The position numbers and the translations under genes are program-made. The notes beneath the pieces are model-generated. The model was not told the origin of the DNA and did no database searches. It worked only from the letters and a program-made list of their open reading frames with translations. From Melieria omissa (Eukaryota; Arthropoda; Insecta; Diptera; Ulidiidae): a stretch of 64,000 nt of DNA. Where the stretch lies: the NCBI GenBank assembly GCA_963971225.1, contig OZ020269.1, forward strand, positions 10,050,201 to 10,114,200, in the 5' to 3' direction. Position 1 is the first letter of the stretch, and each line of letters begins with the position of its first letter. Shown in pieces: positions 1 through 12,308 of the stretch.

Positions 1-169
1 GGAGCATACAATTTAGTGAGAAACTGAAATTCGTTAGAGACTTTGGAAGTCACTTTGTAATTGATGTATTTTTATCTCTTTTTTAATTTCAATTTGTATT
101 CTTATTTTTATATTTTTATATATTAAGGACAAAAAGAAATTTGAGGGTTATTTTTGTTACTTTGAAGCT

Positions 170-545
170 TCATTCACAGAAATTGGTAAAAAATTGGAAA
201 TGTAATTTGTTCAAAGCATTGTCTTTCGTTAGAGCTACGACTCTTCATCTCCTCCCCCTCATCTTTTAGGCGACATACGGATTTTGCTTCAAAGAAATTC
301 ATCGTCTTTTGAGTTGATCTAAGAATTGGCCCCATTTTTGGAGTCTTCGTATGAAGTGAAGTGTTGTTCTGGCCGACCACGAGTTTTAGACTGGAACAAG
401 TGCTAATCGGATGGAGTAACGTCTGGTCAATACGGCGGCTTGGGTAGGAATTTCTTTGACTTTTGCAACATGTTGTCGAGCGTTGTTGTGCCCAAAAATC
501 AGCGTTACCCGCAAATTGTGTTTTGTTGGCACAAAGGTCGATATG
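170..545 (-). pseudogene. 3' remnant of a mauritiana-type mariner transposase
   Basis: Reading the minus strand across frames, LIFGHNNARQHVAK matches the mariner block around the second catalytic Asp (HDNARPH), RRYSIRLALVP is a decayed PPYSPDLAPSD, and a third frame gives HFTSYEDSKNGA followed by INSKDDEFL, the familiar end of mauritiana-group transposases. Several stops and frameshifts; dead. No terminal repeats located. Confidence 0.55.
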
Positions 546-912
546 GTTAGAGCACAAAGAAAGTATGCTTGTGTACACTTTAGCGAAATGACACGTACTG
601 ATTGACCGACTGACTGAGAGTAAAATAGTGAGGCTTTAACATGAATGCAGTTACAGGATTGTCTGATGCAATTCAATGATATTTACGCTATCCATTGAAA
701 ATCTCTCAAAACTTATTTGAACACTCCGGGCCTCCGGGTGGAAGTGCATGACGCCCGCTACCCTTCTTTAACCCAACCTATTTGTACATTCAGTATTTGA
801 CTGAGAACCTCCTACAGCTTTAGGCTGCTTTAGAACCTAAGAGCTGTTAGCAACAAATATTTTGCCTGCTGAATAATGCAACCACCAAATGGACAAAGTT
901 TCTTTTACTTAA

Positions 913-1640
913 GGGGGTCGTCTAGTGTGACGGGTCAAAAAAAATCGTTTTTGTTTTTTTTCATAAATCACTTCTAAAACATGTTTAGAAGACGTGTATA
1001 AATGGATTTTTGTAAATTCGAAGCCGTTATCAAGTTGCACTTGTAAACCGGAGTAGGTATGCGGAGCGCATACCTCCAACTTCCAACTTAAAAACGCGTT
1101 TTTCTCAAAACACGTTTTTTCAAAACTGCTGCCACGATATCTCAAAAACTATTTAACTATTAATGCTCAACTTTTTACACCATCTTGAGTACATGTCCAA
1201 CTACAAATTAAGCTAAAAGAATTAAGATTGCTTCGTTACTTTTTTTTTTCTTCAATTATATGCACTTGAAAAATAGTCGAAAAACTCATATTTTTTTTAT
1301 GTTTAGGCAAAAAAATACTTTTTTTGGAATTCGAACTTTCTTTTAGCTCAATTTGCAGTTTGAAGTCTCAGGAATGAAATGGCGTTTGGTTTTTTGATTT
1401 CAGATAATCACAACGCCCAGAATCATGGCAGCAGTGGAGCAACTTTTTTTTTTTACGTCTTCCTGTTGAGTGGTGTAACTCCGATACTAATCAATAGATT
1501 GGCTTCAAATAATTATAAAACTTTGTCGATATGTACTCAAAGAAGAAATAAAATTCAAAAGTTATTTTACTTGAACGGTTTTTTTAATAATGACTGTCAA
1601 AAAAGGCATAAAAATACGGCCTTCACACTAGACGACCCCC
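913..1640. mobile_element. TTAA-flanked nonautonomous element (728 bp)
   Basis: Perfect 18-bp terminal inverted repeats GGGGGTCGTCTAGTGTGA (913-930, inverted at 1623-1640) are bounded by TTAA on both sides (909-912 and 1641-1644). TTAA target duplication is the piggyBac hallmark. No transposase frame is present inside, so it is a MITE-like, trans-mobilised copy. Confidence 0.8.
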
Positions 1641-1646
1641 TTAAGT

Positions 1647-3408
1647 CCGCTTTCGAACTTTGGATCCTCAGCTGCCTTGCACTAATCACGGAACCACAGG
1701 TGCAATACTTTTGTTCATACTTTTGTTTGAAATTGCGCACTGTTGCCCCTCATTCGTTAAATCATGTTTTGCGTATTTCACCTCAATCTTGTTGCAGAAG
1801 CAAAGTTAAATGCTTTCGCACTCGCCCACAGGTGAACTGTAATCTCTGCCATATTAACGTCCTATTACATGAGTTTCATTTTGCTGTGCTTCCCCCTCTT
1901 CACTTTTGTTTTTGTTGTTTTCGGTGGCCACCCCGTTTTTGCAGGCGCTTTTCATTTCACTTTTCACGGGCGCGCAACATTCGCGCATTCACATGTGCCG
2001 CCTGTTTGTGTACCTTGAATGCGAGCGTCGCGTCGTTTATGTTGTTGCCCACGCCGCCCCTCTCAACGTAGTAGCCCTTTCTATTACCATGTCTGCCGCT
2101 GCTGGTGCGCTGCTGTTGCTACTTCTACCTTCTGTCTGCTGCGCTTCTGCGTCTAGCGCGTCTTCCACTTCTAAGCCAATTTCTTTTTATAACCCATAAA
2201 AATTTTCTGCTTTTATTATTATTTTATTGAGCATCTCCCACGTCTTTTTGCTGCTTTTCTCTCAAGTGCTCTATATGGCTGGTTGCCTGGCTGACTGTCG
2301 GTATGTGTGTTGCTTTGCTTTGCTTGTTTTCGTTTCTTTGGAAAAATTCAACTTTTGCTTTTTGTTTGCGTCTTGTGACGGCTGCATGGTCTGGTTTGGT
2401 CTGGTCTGGTCTTCACACACATTTTTCCGTCGTTTTTATTTTGCTCCTTTGGTTTATCGCAATTTTCCTCTTGCGCTGCCTTTTCAACTGCTTACATATT
2501 GTGTATTTTTTTTCTACAATAATTTTTGTTGTTGTTGCTGTTCAATGTGCTTATTTTGCATTTTTCGTTTCTCGTCATTCGTTTTTCATTTTTTCGTTGT
2601 TACTTTTTCATTATAATGTTTTTGTGTTTTGTTTTTGTTCGATTTGTTGTTGTTGTTGTACGTTGTACGTTTGGTTTTCCTCTTTGATATTTTTGTTCTA
2701 TGAAGTCGTTGCTGGCGCAGAGTTGTTGGTTTTTCTTGTTTTTGTTGGCATTTTGTATTTTAACATTGACACGGTTTCTTACATTCTTTGTTGTTTGTTT
2801 CTTCTATTTTCGCTTTATTTTATATTTTCTTGTTTTTGAATTTTTTATGCTGCCTGTGCTCTTATTTGCCGTGTGGTTTGCTCTTGTCGTTCCTCGCTTC
2901 AAAGTCGCGTATCTTTTTTATCGCCACCGTCGACACCGCCGCTGTCGTCGTCGTATGTCGTGAGCCTGACTGAGTCTCGTAACACATAATAATTTTCAAT
3001 TTGCCTTGACTCTTCCGCCGCCCCTCATGCTGACGTACGTACAACACATACGATTTTCACTTTTCCCCCTCGTTTCACATCATTATTTTCATTTTTTTTC
3101 TGGCATCATTGTAAGCGATTTTGTTGGTTGGTTTTATTATTATTGTATTTTTCGTTTGGTTTTGACTTTCTTGTTTTATGCTCTTTGGTTTACTTTGCGT
3201 TTGATTTTTTTATGGCTGAAGGTCGTTTATTGTCCTTTTTGGCGGAAATTTCATTCCTCTTTAGTGGAATTTTTCGGTGTTGCGACTTTAAAGGGCGAGA
3301 AATTGCTCTAGCGAAAAGAAATTTAAAGAACGGAATTGCTGCTATTTTTTTGTTGTTATTTTTTCTTAAAGGTGCACATAAAGTTTAGCGAAAGATGTGC
3401 CTACAATA
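1647..3408. other. T-rich non-coding stretch
   Basis: Long plus-strand ORFs here encode Phe/Leu/Cys/Val-rich polypeptides, which is what T-rich intronic DNA yields in any frame. No domain, splice structure or start context supports a gene. Confidence 0.6.
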
Positions 3409-3555
3409 GTGGTGTTCACTGTTCATAGTATTTTAGGTGTTAAGTTGCTATCGTAGCGATTTTTGAATTTTCGCAATGTTTTCGAAAGCTGTTGAAGCGA
3501 CAGATTGCTACGATAGCAACTTTACACCTACAATGCTATGAAGTGTGAACTCCAC
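3409..3555. mobile_element. Short TA-flanked inverted-repeat MITE (147 bp)
   Basis: The two halves are near-mirror copies: GTGGTGTTCACTGTTCATAG at the left matches the inverted right end GTGGAGTTCACACTTCATAG, continuing through the GTTGCTATCGTAGC block. TA dinucleotides border both ends (3407-3408, 3556-3557), suggesting a Tc1/mariner-type MITE. The inverted arms are about 50 bp each. Confidence 0.65.
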
Positions 3556-3655
3556 TAATGTTGGAGAATGTTTCTTCGGACATATTTTCCTGTATGAATC
3601 AGCTGTGTTTAAGTTTATTTAGAAGATTGCCAATCAAATGGGATTTTATGGAGTA

Positions 3656-4577
3656 CTACATGGGCTGAAAAGTCTTTGGCCTGACATAGAGATGGCGCCA
3701 AAAATTAAGAATTATTGTGTTGTACATGGAAAACCATCCTTAACTTAGATTCTGTCAAAGTTTCATGACATTTGGTTGACTCGTTTTCAAGTTATTGCTT
3801 TCGAAGTGACGCAACCTCTGAATTTTTGTAAACAATGGAAAAAAGTGAATTTCGTGTTTTGATAAAACATTGCTATTTGATGGGCAAAAATACAGTGGAA
3901 ACAAAAGCATGGCTTGATAAATGTTATAATACATCTGCTCCACCAAATTCAACTATCAAGTATTGGTTTGCTGAGTTTCGTCGTGACCGTACGAGCACCA
4001 GTGATGCACCGCGTTCAGGGAGGCCAAATGAGGCAGTTAATCCGGAAAACATCCAAAAAATCACGGACCTTGTGTTAAATGATCGCAAAATAAAATTGAG
4101 TGAGATAGCTAACATCATAGGCATTTCAAAGGAACGCGTTGGTCAAATCATTCATGAACATTTACACATGCGGAAGCTGTGCGCGCGATGGGTGCCGCGT
4201 TTGCTGACAATTGACCAAAATGCACCAGCTCATTCTGCTCGCGATACGACCGAAAAATTAGAGGAATTACGCTACGAAGTCGTCAAACACCCACCGTATT
4301 CACCAGATTTAGCACCCAGCGACTAATTCCTCTTTCCCAGGTTGAAAAATTGGCTCGCCGGAAAAAGATTTTACTCAAATGAGGAGGTCGAGTTGGAAAC
4401 AAACGCCTATTTTGAAGAGCTTCACGCGGACCACTATAAGAAAGGCATCGAAATGTTGGAAGACCGTTACACTAAATGCATTACTCTAAATGGAGATTAT
4501 GTCGAAGATTAAAATCATTTTTGCACTAAAAATATCGTTTTTTCATTGTCAGGCCAAAGACTTTTCAGCCCATGTAG
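3656..4577 (+). mobile_element. Internally deleted irritans-subfamily mariner (922 bp)
   Basis: 31-bp perfect terminal inverted repeats begin CTACATGGGCTGAAAAGTCT and end with the exact inverse; TA duplications lie at 3654-3655 and 4578-4579. Full-length mariners are about 1.3 kb. The missing part is the centre of the transposase gene. Intact, identical ends imply recent movement, so the copy could still be mobilised in trans. Confidence 0.92.
3835..4512 (+). pseudogene. mariner transposase, in-frame deletion plus nonsense codon
   Basis: It starts MEKSEFRVLIKHCYLMGKNT and keeps the N-terminal HTH1 plus the second HTH (SEIANIIGISKERVGQII) and the linker WVPRLLT. Sequence then jumps from DQ to NAPAHSA, deleting roughly 120 residues with the first catalytic Asp and the run-up to the second. 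The PPYSPDLAPSD block survives. TAA at 4324-4326 stops translation after 163 residues, in a position where relatives have an aromatic residue; the frame is otherwise open to 4512 (YVED, stop). The truncated product is essentially a DNA-binding domain. Confidence 0.9.
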
Positions 4578-4849
4578 TAATTGGATAGTTTAGATAGTTT
4601 GGAAGATTGCCATAGAGTGCGAGGTATGAGTGGCAATTTTTGAGAAGTCTGCTTCGCTTAGGTGGTAATGAATCTAGTAATGGCAAGAGGGGTTTTGTTT
4701 GGAGGCTAAATATTTCGTTAAATCTAAAATCGTGCTTGCATCAAAAATTAAAATTATTATCTTTGATGTTCGGATGTTTAAAGTTTATGTCAATTTTTCA
4801 ACCTTCATAACTCAACGTACTGAAAGCTGTAATTAAAATTACTTTTTTT

Positions 4850-5035
4850 AAATTGTAATTAAATAAATTAAATTTTTTTTTAATTAATTTAATTTAATTT
4901 TAATTAATTAATTTAATTTTAATTAATTAATTTAATTTTAATTAATTAATTTATTTTTAATTAATTTAATTTTAATTTTTTGAATTTTAATTAAATAAAA
5001 TAAAATAAATTAATTAAGTAATATTTCATTAAATA
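4850..5035. repeat. TTTAATTAATTAA low-complexity tract
   Basis: About 185 bp of almost pure A/T made of degenerate TTAATTAATTTAATT units. It also contains many TTAA sites, the piggyBac target. Confidence 0.9.
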
Positions 5036-5039
5036 AAGA

Positions 5040-7899
5040 AATTACATTGAATTGCCCTTTTTTTTTTAACTTGAAGTCTCCCAATTCTTTTCGCTTCGCC
5101 GATTGTCGTTTAGGCTTTGATTTATGAATTGTCAACTATTTTCAACACTTATTTAATATTGACTCTTTCTCTTTAATATTTCTCGCCTGCCTTGCACATT
5201 CCTTTCTCTTGGTCTTCTTCTTCCATTGCTTTAGTCGGCCGTTAAGCCGCAGTTTAGCGACGTTTTCGTATAACCCAAACTTGCGCACTTTCTTAGCACC
5301 GAGTTGAATGTTTTCTTCAACAATAACAACAATACCAACAATGTGCCAATTTTAACGTATATTTTTGTTGTTGTTGCATTGGTTGTTTTCAGATTTTTTT
5401 TCCATCACATTTTGTGCTAACGTTTTCTTCAAGCGTTTTCTTTTTGCTAATTTATTACGCAAATACACGTTCATTAGTATGCGCTAGCTGGTGTTGCTTT
5501 TTTGTTGTTGTTTTTTGTTGCCAATACAGCTGCTATACATATCTACACACACATATGTATAATGAAAGAAATAAAAATAACAACAAAAAAAAACTAACAA
5601 AAGTTCAATAAACTTTTGACTCCGGGCTTTGTGAGTTTCTCAGTGCGTTTTAATGTATATGTGTGTGTGTGTGAATGTGTATGCGAGTGTTTGTGTGTGT
5701 GTGTATGTGCCAGCATTTGTCATAGTTCGTACGTTCATTTGCTTGTTGGCGGACTTGGATTTACCACATCACATCACACCTCATACAACTAGCCAACCGC
5801 ATCCTCTGCTCCCCTGTTCTGCCCCCCTGTCGAGCTCACTGATTTTACACGCGGAGCTCGGAGTTCGCTTTGTAGTTGAGCCAAGTTTTCTGTGTATGCA
5901 TGGCCGTGTGTCTCTGTGCCTCTGCGTGCAGGTCTATGAATGCGTTTGTGTTTGTGAGTTGGCCAAAGGGAACAATACGCTTCCGATGAGTTTCGCTTGA
6001 ATTCGTGGGTCCCATCGTCTGACAGTCTGTCGGTCTGTCCATACCACCGGCCGGCCGTCCGTCCAGCTCTGAGCTGGCTGCCGCTTCAAGTGCCGTGTCA
6101 CAAAGCGTGCACCAGCGAACTGGCTCGCTCACACGCTCACTCTTCGAGGTTTTTTATATTTTCATTTTTCGCCGTATTACATTACGCTGCCTGCCCGTTC
6201 GGCGCAGGTGTTCTGCTGACTTTGGGCCGGCAAGTTATTAACTTTTTTTCGCTGGCGTTAATGTTGCTGTTGTTAGTGCTGTTTAATTGTTGTCGAAAGC
6301 GTTTCTCCGAATAGGAAGAATTGAATTCAACATAATCGCTTGCAAAAGTGTGCACATGTACGCGTCAGCGCCAGATGGTGAATCGGACGGGGGAGCACAA
6401 GTCGTCGAATGAAAAGAATCAGCTTCATCATTAATTTTTGGCAATTATAAGTTACATTTGTTTTTGTTGTTGGCATTTGTTACCTTTGTTGGCGTTTTCT
6501 CGAATTGAAGTTGTCGTTGTTGGTCAAGTTGGGTTCCATTGACACCGCCAGCCAGCTTTGGCCAGGCAGTGTTGATGGCTCGCCCGAAGCCATCTATCTC
6601 GAAACGCCACTACACCCCTTCGGTTGCCTCTTCCCACGATCGCTGCACGTTGCTGTTGGCTTGGTTGGCAATAATTGGCTTAAATCGGCTTAAAAGCACT
6701 GGGAGCGGTGTGTTCTCTTCCCCCTCACCATTTTTACATTTCAACGATTTTTTGTTCGATTTTCGAAATTGTTTGCGGCTCGGATGTTCATTTCAACTAA
6801 GCTCAGCGGACTCTTGCCCTGGTGTCCCGCTGCAACCCATCACACAGAACTATGCGAATTCCGCATGATCTCATTTCGGCACTAACACATCTAGATTTCT
6901 GCTGCTGCTGTCTGTCTCTGCCGGCTGCGTTCTGGCCATTTCTATTTTCGATTATTTGCTAAAAAATAATGTTTTTGTGAAATGTAAAATGTGAGCGTTT
7001 TTGACTAATTTGAAAATTTTCGCTTTTTATTTGTCGTTGCAGGTAAATATCCACAAACAGTGCACACTTTTCACACACCAATACGACTCCAAAAACCTAG
7101 AAATTTTGGTTGGGGTCGATAGCGATCGCGAGAGTGCGCGAGTCGCTGACTGAGCGAGTGAGTTTTAATAAATGATTTTTGCATTGCAAAGAAGTTGACG
7201 TAAGTTGTTTTCTTTGCGTTAGCATTTTTATTTGTAGTTTTTTTTTTCAAGCGAGAAAGTTAATTAAAGTTCAGCTTATCGAAGGTGTGTTTGTGTGTTT
7301 GTGAATGTGTGTGTGTATATGCGGTATATGAGTTTTAACGAAGCTGCGCGACTTGGTGTCTTGACTTTCTATAAATGTTCAATGGCTTTGGACTTGGAAG
7401 CGGACGCTTTTGATGTGTACGCGAAATGAGTTGGAAGCAGCACAGTCTCGAGAATGAATTGGGAAGTTTTTTGTGTCATTTCGGGTGCGCGCAAAATTGT
7501 TTATTTTAGTTTTGAAATACATACAAGTTGAATCGTTGAAATTGTGGTGTGGTGAAAAATGAGACATTTTATACTGTAGAAACTTTAAAAGTGTAATAAA
7601 ACGCAAACAACTGTTTGTTTTGAGTGGCCCAATTTGACTGGTTAGACAGATTTCTAAATAAAATTAACTAAGCTGTGCGATGTCATTGGTTTTTTGATAT
7701 TAGAATCATTGCTATATCTTTTTAGACATCTTTTATTAATCAATTTGTAGTTGATTTGTAACCAAAAGGTTTTGGTTGAACAATATAGGAGGACAATTTT
7801 TTTTTTAGATCCATTACTATTTGTTCTCTTCTAAACATCTTTTAACTTTGTGGTCCGTAATCAAAAGTTTTTGGTTGAACAATTTTTTTATACTCCTTG
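5040..7899. other. Non-coding stretch with GC-richer patch
   Basis: Contains GT-rich microsatellite-like runs near 5660-5710 and a GC-richer patch at about 5.75-6.85 kb. ORFs here have no recognisable domain. Confidence 0.5.
7720..7892 (+). repeat. Degenerate direct repeat
   Basis: The block TAGACATCTTTTA ... TTTTGGTTGAACAAT occurs at about 7723-7784 and again in altered form at about 7831-7884. TTGGTTGAACAAT also recurs at about 8240. Likely a decayed repeat unit. Confidence 0.4.
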
Positions 7900-8212
7900 T
7901 TCACTCCTCACTGGAGCATAGGGCCTCAACAAGACTTCCATCGTACACGATTCTTGCGCCGTCCCATGTGACCTTCTCCAGGTGTTTTTTGGTCGACCGC
8001 GACTTCTACTCTCTTGCGGGTTCCAGTCCAGTGCCATTCTCGTAATGTTTTTAGGTGGATTTCTTAGCGTATGACATATCCATATCCATTTTCTGCGCTT
8101 TTGTTTGCCTCAGAATGGATTCCTAATTGGTAATCTTACTAATTGTGGTGGGCCAGAATAACCTGCAGATGATTCACAGGCATTTGTTGATGAAAGTTTG
8201 TAGCCTCTGGGT
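7900..8212 (-). pseudogene. RTE-like LINE, C-terminal reverse transcriptase ORF fragment
   Basis: The minus strand reads RLQTFINKCL, then (after frame changes) ALDWNPQ, SRGRPKNTWRR and VEALCSS. These are the conserved C-terminal blocks of RTE-clade non-LTR retrotransposons (WNPQGxRxRGRPxxTWRR ... VEALCSSEE). Frameshifts and stops make it a relic. No poly-A tail or target duplication identified. Confidence 0.6.
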
Positions 8213-11200
8213 GATGGCATTCGCTTCCGTACAACAATGTTGGTTGAACAATAAAGGTGAATAGTTTTTTGCCGGCTACGAAAAAAATTTACGGTGAAGT
8301 GAAAAATATCACTGTGCGACAGCTTTTTCTAACCCGGAACCGACTAAGACTAATCGATAGTACTCTTATAGAGTAACAAAACCCTAGCTGTGTTTTACAA
8401 AGTTACTTGCCTTTTACAAGTTACAGCCGTGTAAAGTTTGTGTGTATTAGGGTTTTTTCAACCAGTTTTTTCTTTATAAGTCTTAAGATATTCAAAATTT
8501 TGTATTGCTGTCTTCAGCAAACTTGCTACTAGTTCTTAGATGAACAAATTCTCTGAACACTGTGTAACAAAATTATTACACCTTGTCGAAATTTTGGGGG
8601 TCAATGTTAAAAAAATCGCCTTTTTTTTATTGTAATAAAAAAAAAACGTGTTTTTTATTCTATTTATATTAATGTAAAAACGCATTTGTATTGCCAAAAA
8701 TAAAAAAAATATGCTGAGCCCTCTAACTTCACAAAGACATGTTTTTCTTGCAAAATAAAGTGAAAAAATATTCAAGTCTAATTTTGAAATTTAATTGTAC
8801 ACATATTTTAGTCTGTTTGAAAAGTTTTGTGGTAACTTAAGGCTTATAAAGCAACCCTTGTGATATCACAAATCCAAACGTTTGAAATGAAAACACACTA
8901 AAAACGCTTAAAAATAAACACAAATTTTAAACCGATGAGGCAAGTTTGTCTATCTACGAATTTCCACAACTTTTTTAAGTTCTTTTCTCTTTTTATATCA
9001 TAAAACTCATGGAAAATTCTATAAAAAATGTCCACGATCTTTTTGATAAATAAATGGAAACTCCGCAGTGCAAAGACGCAAACAGATATCTAATTGTTTG
9101 CAAATTGCGGATATCCTGCGTTGAAAGTTGGTTGACGAACGGACATTAATCTGATAACGCCGCCATTACGCACATAGTGCTTGTGTATGCAGTTCAGACA
9201 GGCGCCCAACGACATCTCCATGGCACCGCCCCACTGCACCTTTCGCTTCTTCCCTGCCATGTCTGCTCTAACAAAATCACTGTTTGTATGTTGCTTTTTT
9301 TTAGCTTTAGCCAGGCGCTGATAATTAATTTGCAGTTTTTTTTTCTATCCTACAGTTGATGGGGAATAAGATGTGGTGTCCGTGCATAGGTGTGGGGGTT
9401 GTAGAGTGAATTGAAATTATAGAAAAATCCGCTCATTTGCGCGTTGTCCACCTCGCCCATCTCGCGGAGGAGCGGGGGACTGGCAATTTGCATGGCAAAC
9501 CGCTGCTGCTGAGAGGGGCGTTCGGTTGCGTTGGGAAACGCTTCTCCGGTAACGCGGCTGGGTGGCGGGTAAATGTGGCTGTGTGCGCGTTAGCTTGTAA
9601 ATCATGATGTGCAATAAATAATGTAAAAAATAGAAAAATAGACATTTTTAAATGATCCCCCACCCCATGTTCCCAGTCTTTTTTTTGTCATCTGAACTGA
9701 CACTCGCGTACTTCCAACACAACGCCACTCATAGCTAGATGAGTAGTGTTAAAAAAAATAGATATATTTAGATATATGTACGGAGTAAGGCATCTGCCCA
9801 CACCCACTGTGCACAGCCAAGCGGCCGCTTCCGCCCACTCAACTCATTCGTTGTCGCAGTCGTCCTTTTCAGTGTCCATCCATTCTGTGAGTTGCACATT
9901 TTTTTTAGAGATTAAACATTTCCTGCTTTCAATTTTTTCAGTGGTTGTTGTTACAGATTTGTTGTTGTTTTTGTTGTTGGTGATGGTGCTGCTTGGTTCG
10001 CTTCTTGGGATTGATAACTCTGTAATGTGATAATAATGAACACAGCGCCGCTGGGCAGGGTGGGGGTGGGGGCAAGGCGAAAATATTGTGTAAATCGTTT
10101 GAAGGGGTCGGCCGAGGCGTTTGTTGGTTGGTGTAGTTGCCCGTCGTTACTTGCTTTGGATTGCAGTTCGAAACGGGCGACGATGAGTTGAGGTTTGCTG
10201 CCTCTTGTTGGGTGGTTGCCCGCGCCCCCGACATCCGCTTATGTTAATGGAGAGCATTGGAGTGGTTTGGTTTGTCGTCTGCGAAGTGGAATGGGCCGTT
10301 TTGGTGGCCGTGGCGGCAAAAAAATCTTAAATTTCAAACCCTTGGGCGGTTTTGTCTTTGATTACGTGCACACTTTGGCCAACCATGTCTCGGACAAGCG
10401 ACCGCTCGCGCCATCACCCCCACCACCCGCCTGTGCTGCCCGCTCGAGAGCGCCAGCTCATCGCCGACGGTGCCCACCCCGACTTGGCGTGTACATAGCC
10501 GTTGTGCTGTGTTGGCGGTTTCTTTTTCGTTTGGCTTGCGCGTTTTTTCTTGTAGTTGCTATATATTTTTCAGCTTTTTTAATTGTACGTTGTAGCTGTG
10601 GTAATTATTGATTTTTTCCGGTTTTTTTTTAGTTTTTCTGTCGTGCGGTATGCTTTGGCTTTGATTGCGCTCGCAGACGAGTTTGCACTCTCATTTGGCG
10701 CAGACTGTTGTGCTGGTCGGTGTGTGTATCTGTGGCCGCTGTGTGGCTGTGTGTTTGTCTCTGGACAGCAGCAGCAGTCTTGGGTGACAGCAAGGAAAAA
10801 CGCACAGCTGTCAATTAAAATAAATTGTTTTAGTTTCCCCATTTTTTTCTGCTTCACTATTTAAAATTTCCACTTTTCATTTAACATGAATGCGGTCGCC
10901 TTCAAAGATTTTCGACTCATTGGCAAAATGAATATATAATATTTGCAGTTGTACATATATTTATATGCGTTGCTATGTACTGATACACATTTATTGTATA
11001 TATGTATAAATGGCTTTGCGTTGTGTTTGCCACATATGAGCCAGTGCTTAGTTGTCCAGTTAAATGCGTTTTGGTTAATTTCTTCATACCTGTGTTGCGT
11101 AATGTTAAAGCTTGAATATAATTTTAAATAAAGTTGTTGGGCTTTGAAAAAAAAATCTTCAAAATTCTGATCCAAATGCATTGAAATGTGAGTCAATCTC

Positions 11201-11449
11201 CTTTGCAGACTAGTTTTTTAATTATGAATAAAACTATTCACCATTCTGAAATAAACGGAATTATTTAAAAAAAATTCTAAATTTCGTAAAAACTCATTTT
11301 ATTACAGTATTTGCAGAGAGTATGTAAAGAAATTTCACCTAAGTCTGAAAGCAAATATCAGTTTTGTTTTTTGCCAAATTACAAACTATGTCGACATAGT
11401 CTTAAGCTCATGTTGAAGGTAAGAAGACCTCGGAGTCGTCAGCTAGAAT
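8213..11449. other. Non-coding stretch
   Basis: No coding frame with domain support. The 9.1-10.8 kb part is GC-richer and shows overlapping low-complexity ORFs on both strands; candidate for regulatory DNA or untranslated exons. Confidence 0.45.
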
Positions 11450-11875
11450 TGGCTCTAAGTCTGCATTCATGGGGATTTGAAGCCGTTCTACCACCCACTA
11501 GCAAGTATGACAGCCTAAAAGTGGCTACGGTTGGACAAAACTTAAGTTGCCTTCATTTCAGACTGCGAGCATTGCAGTTGTTTCTGTCATCATACTGGAG
11601 GGATTGCAGGTATTGGTTCGGTCTAATGACAGGTCACTTTCTATGAGCAAAGAATATGGAAAGGATATGCTAGGAAAAGGTTGGTATATGTCCGAATGAG
11701 ACGGCGGAACACATTCTGTATGTCTGTCCCCCGTACGTCCGAATCAGATTCGAGACATTTGGCACTAATGTGTTGAGAAGTGATCACCTTGGTTCAATAG
11801 AATCTACTCAGATTTCTTCATAGATCGAATAGATTTGCAACCAATTTCAAAGGGAACCACTTGAGGCAGTACAAT
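11450..11875 (+). pseudogene. LINE C-terminal fragment (R1/I/Jockey-type)
   Basis: The plus strand encodes SSYWRDCRYWFGLMTGHFL (the LVGLLTGHC-like block after the RNase H region) and, after a stop and frame change, ETAEHILYVCPPYVRIRFET (the ETAEHILCECPAL motif), then FGTNVLRSDHLGSIE and SFID. This is the zinc-knuckle-like tail found downstream of RNase H in several insect LINE clades. Dead copy. Confidence 0.55.
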
Positions 11876-12308
11876 GGACGTAAAGCTCTGTCTAAGTGCG
11901 GCGTTCGCTAGGTTCTTACGACAGAGAAATAAAAACAAACATTGCAATGGGCCTCTATGGCTACATATCTCTGATTGATTGCTAAGCTGATTTGAAAAAT
12001 ATTGGCATTGGTCAGCAAACGACAAATACGTATATTGTTTATATCTTTGGCCATATGTAAAATTGAAGTTTGAAGACTATGTGCATACAAGATATTCTAA
12101 AAACTGCATTGTTGTTTCAAAAGACTTGAGCTATCATATGATAAAAAAAACATGATTTTTCAAAATGGTTGAAACACATTTAAGCAGATTGACTTCTCCC
12201 AACGCAATAACTCTCGCAATCTCTTTTATGTCTACTTAAGTTTATCTTCTATATGACCACAGATAAACATATATGATTTTGTATTGTAAAAATAAGCCAA
12301 ACCTAGAT

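Noticed and set aside
1379..3388. Chain of plus-strand ORFs of 60-230 codons
   Set aside because: Composition is Phe/Leu/Cys/Val from T-rich DNA, overlapping in several frames, with no domain or splice logic.
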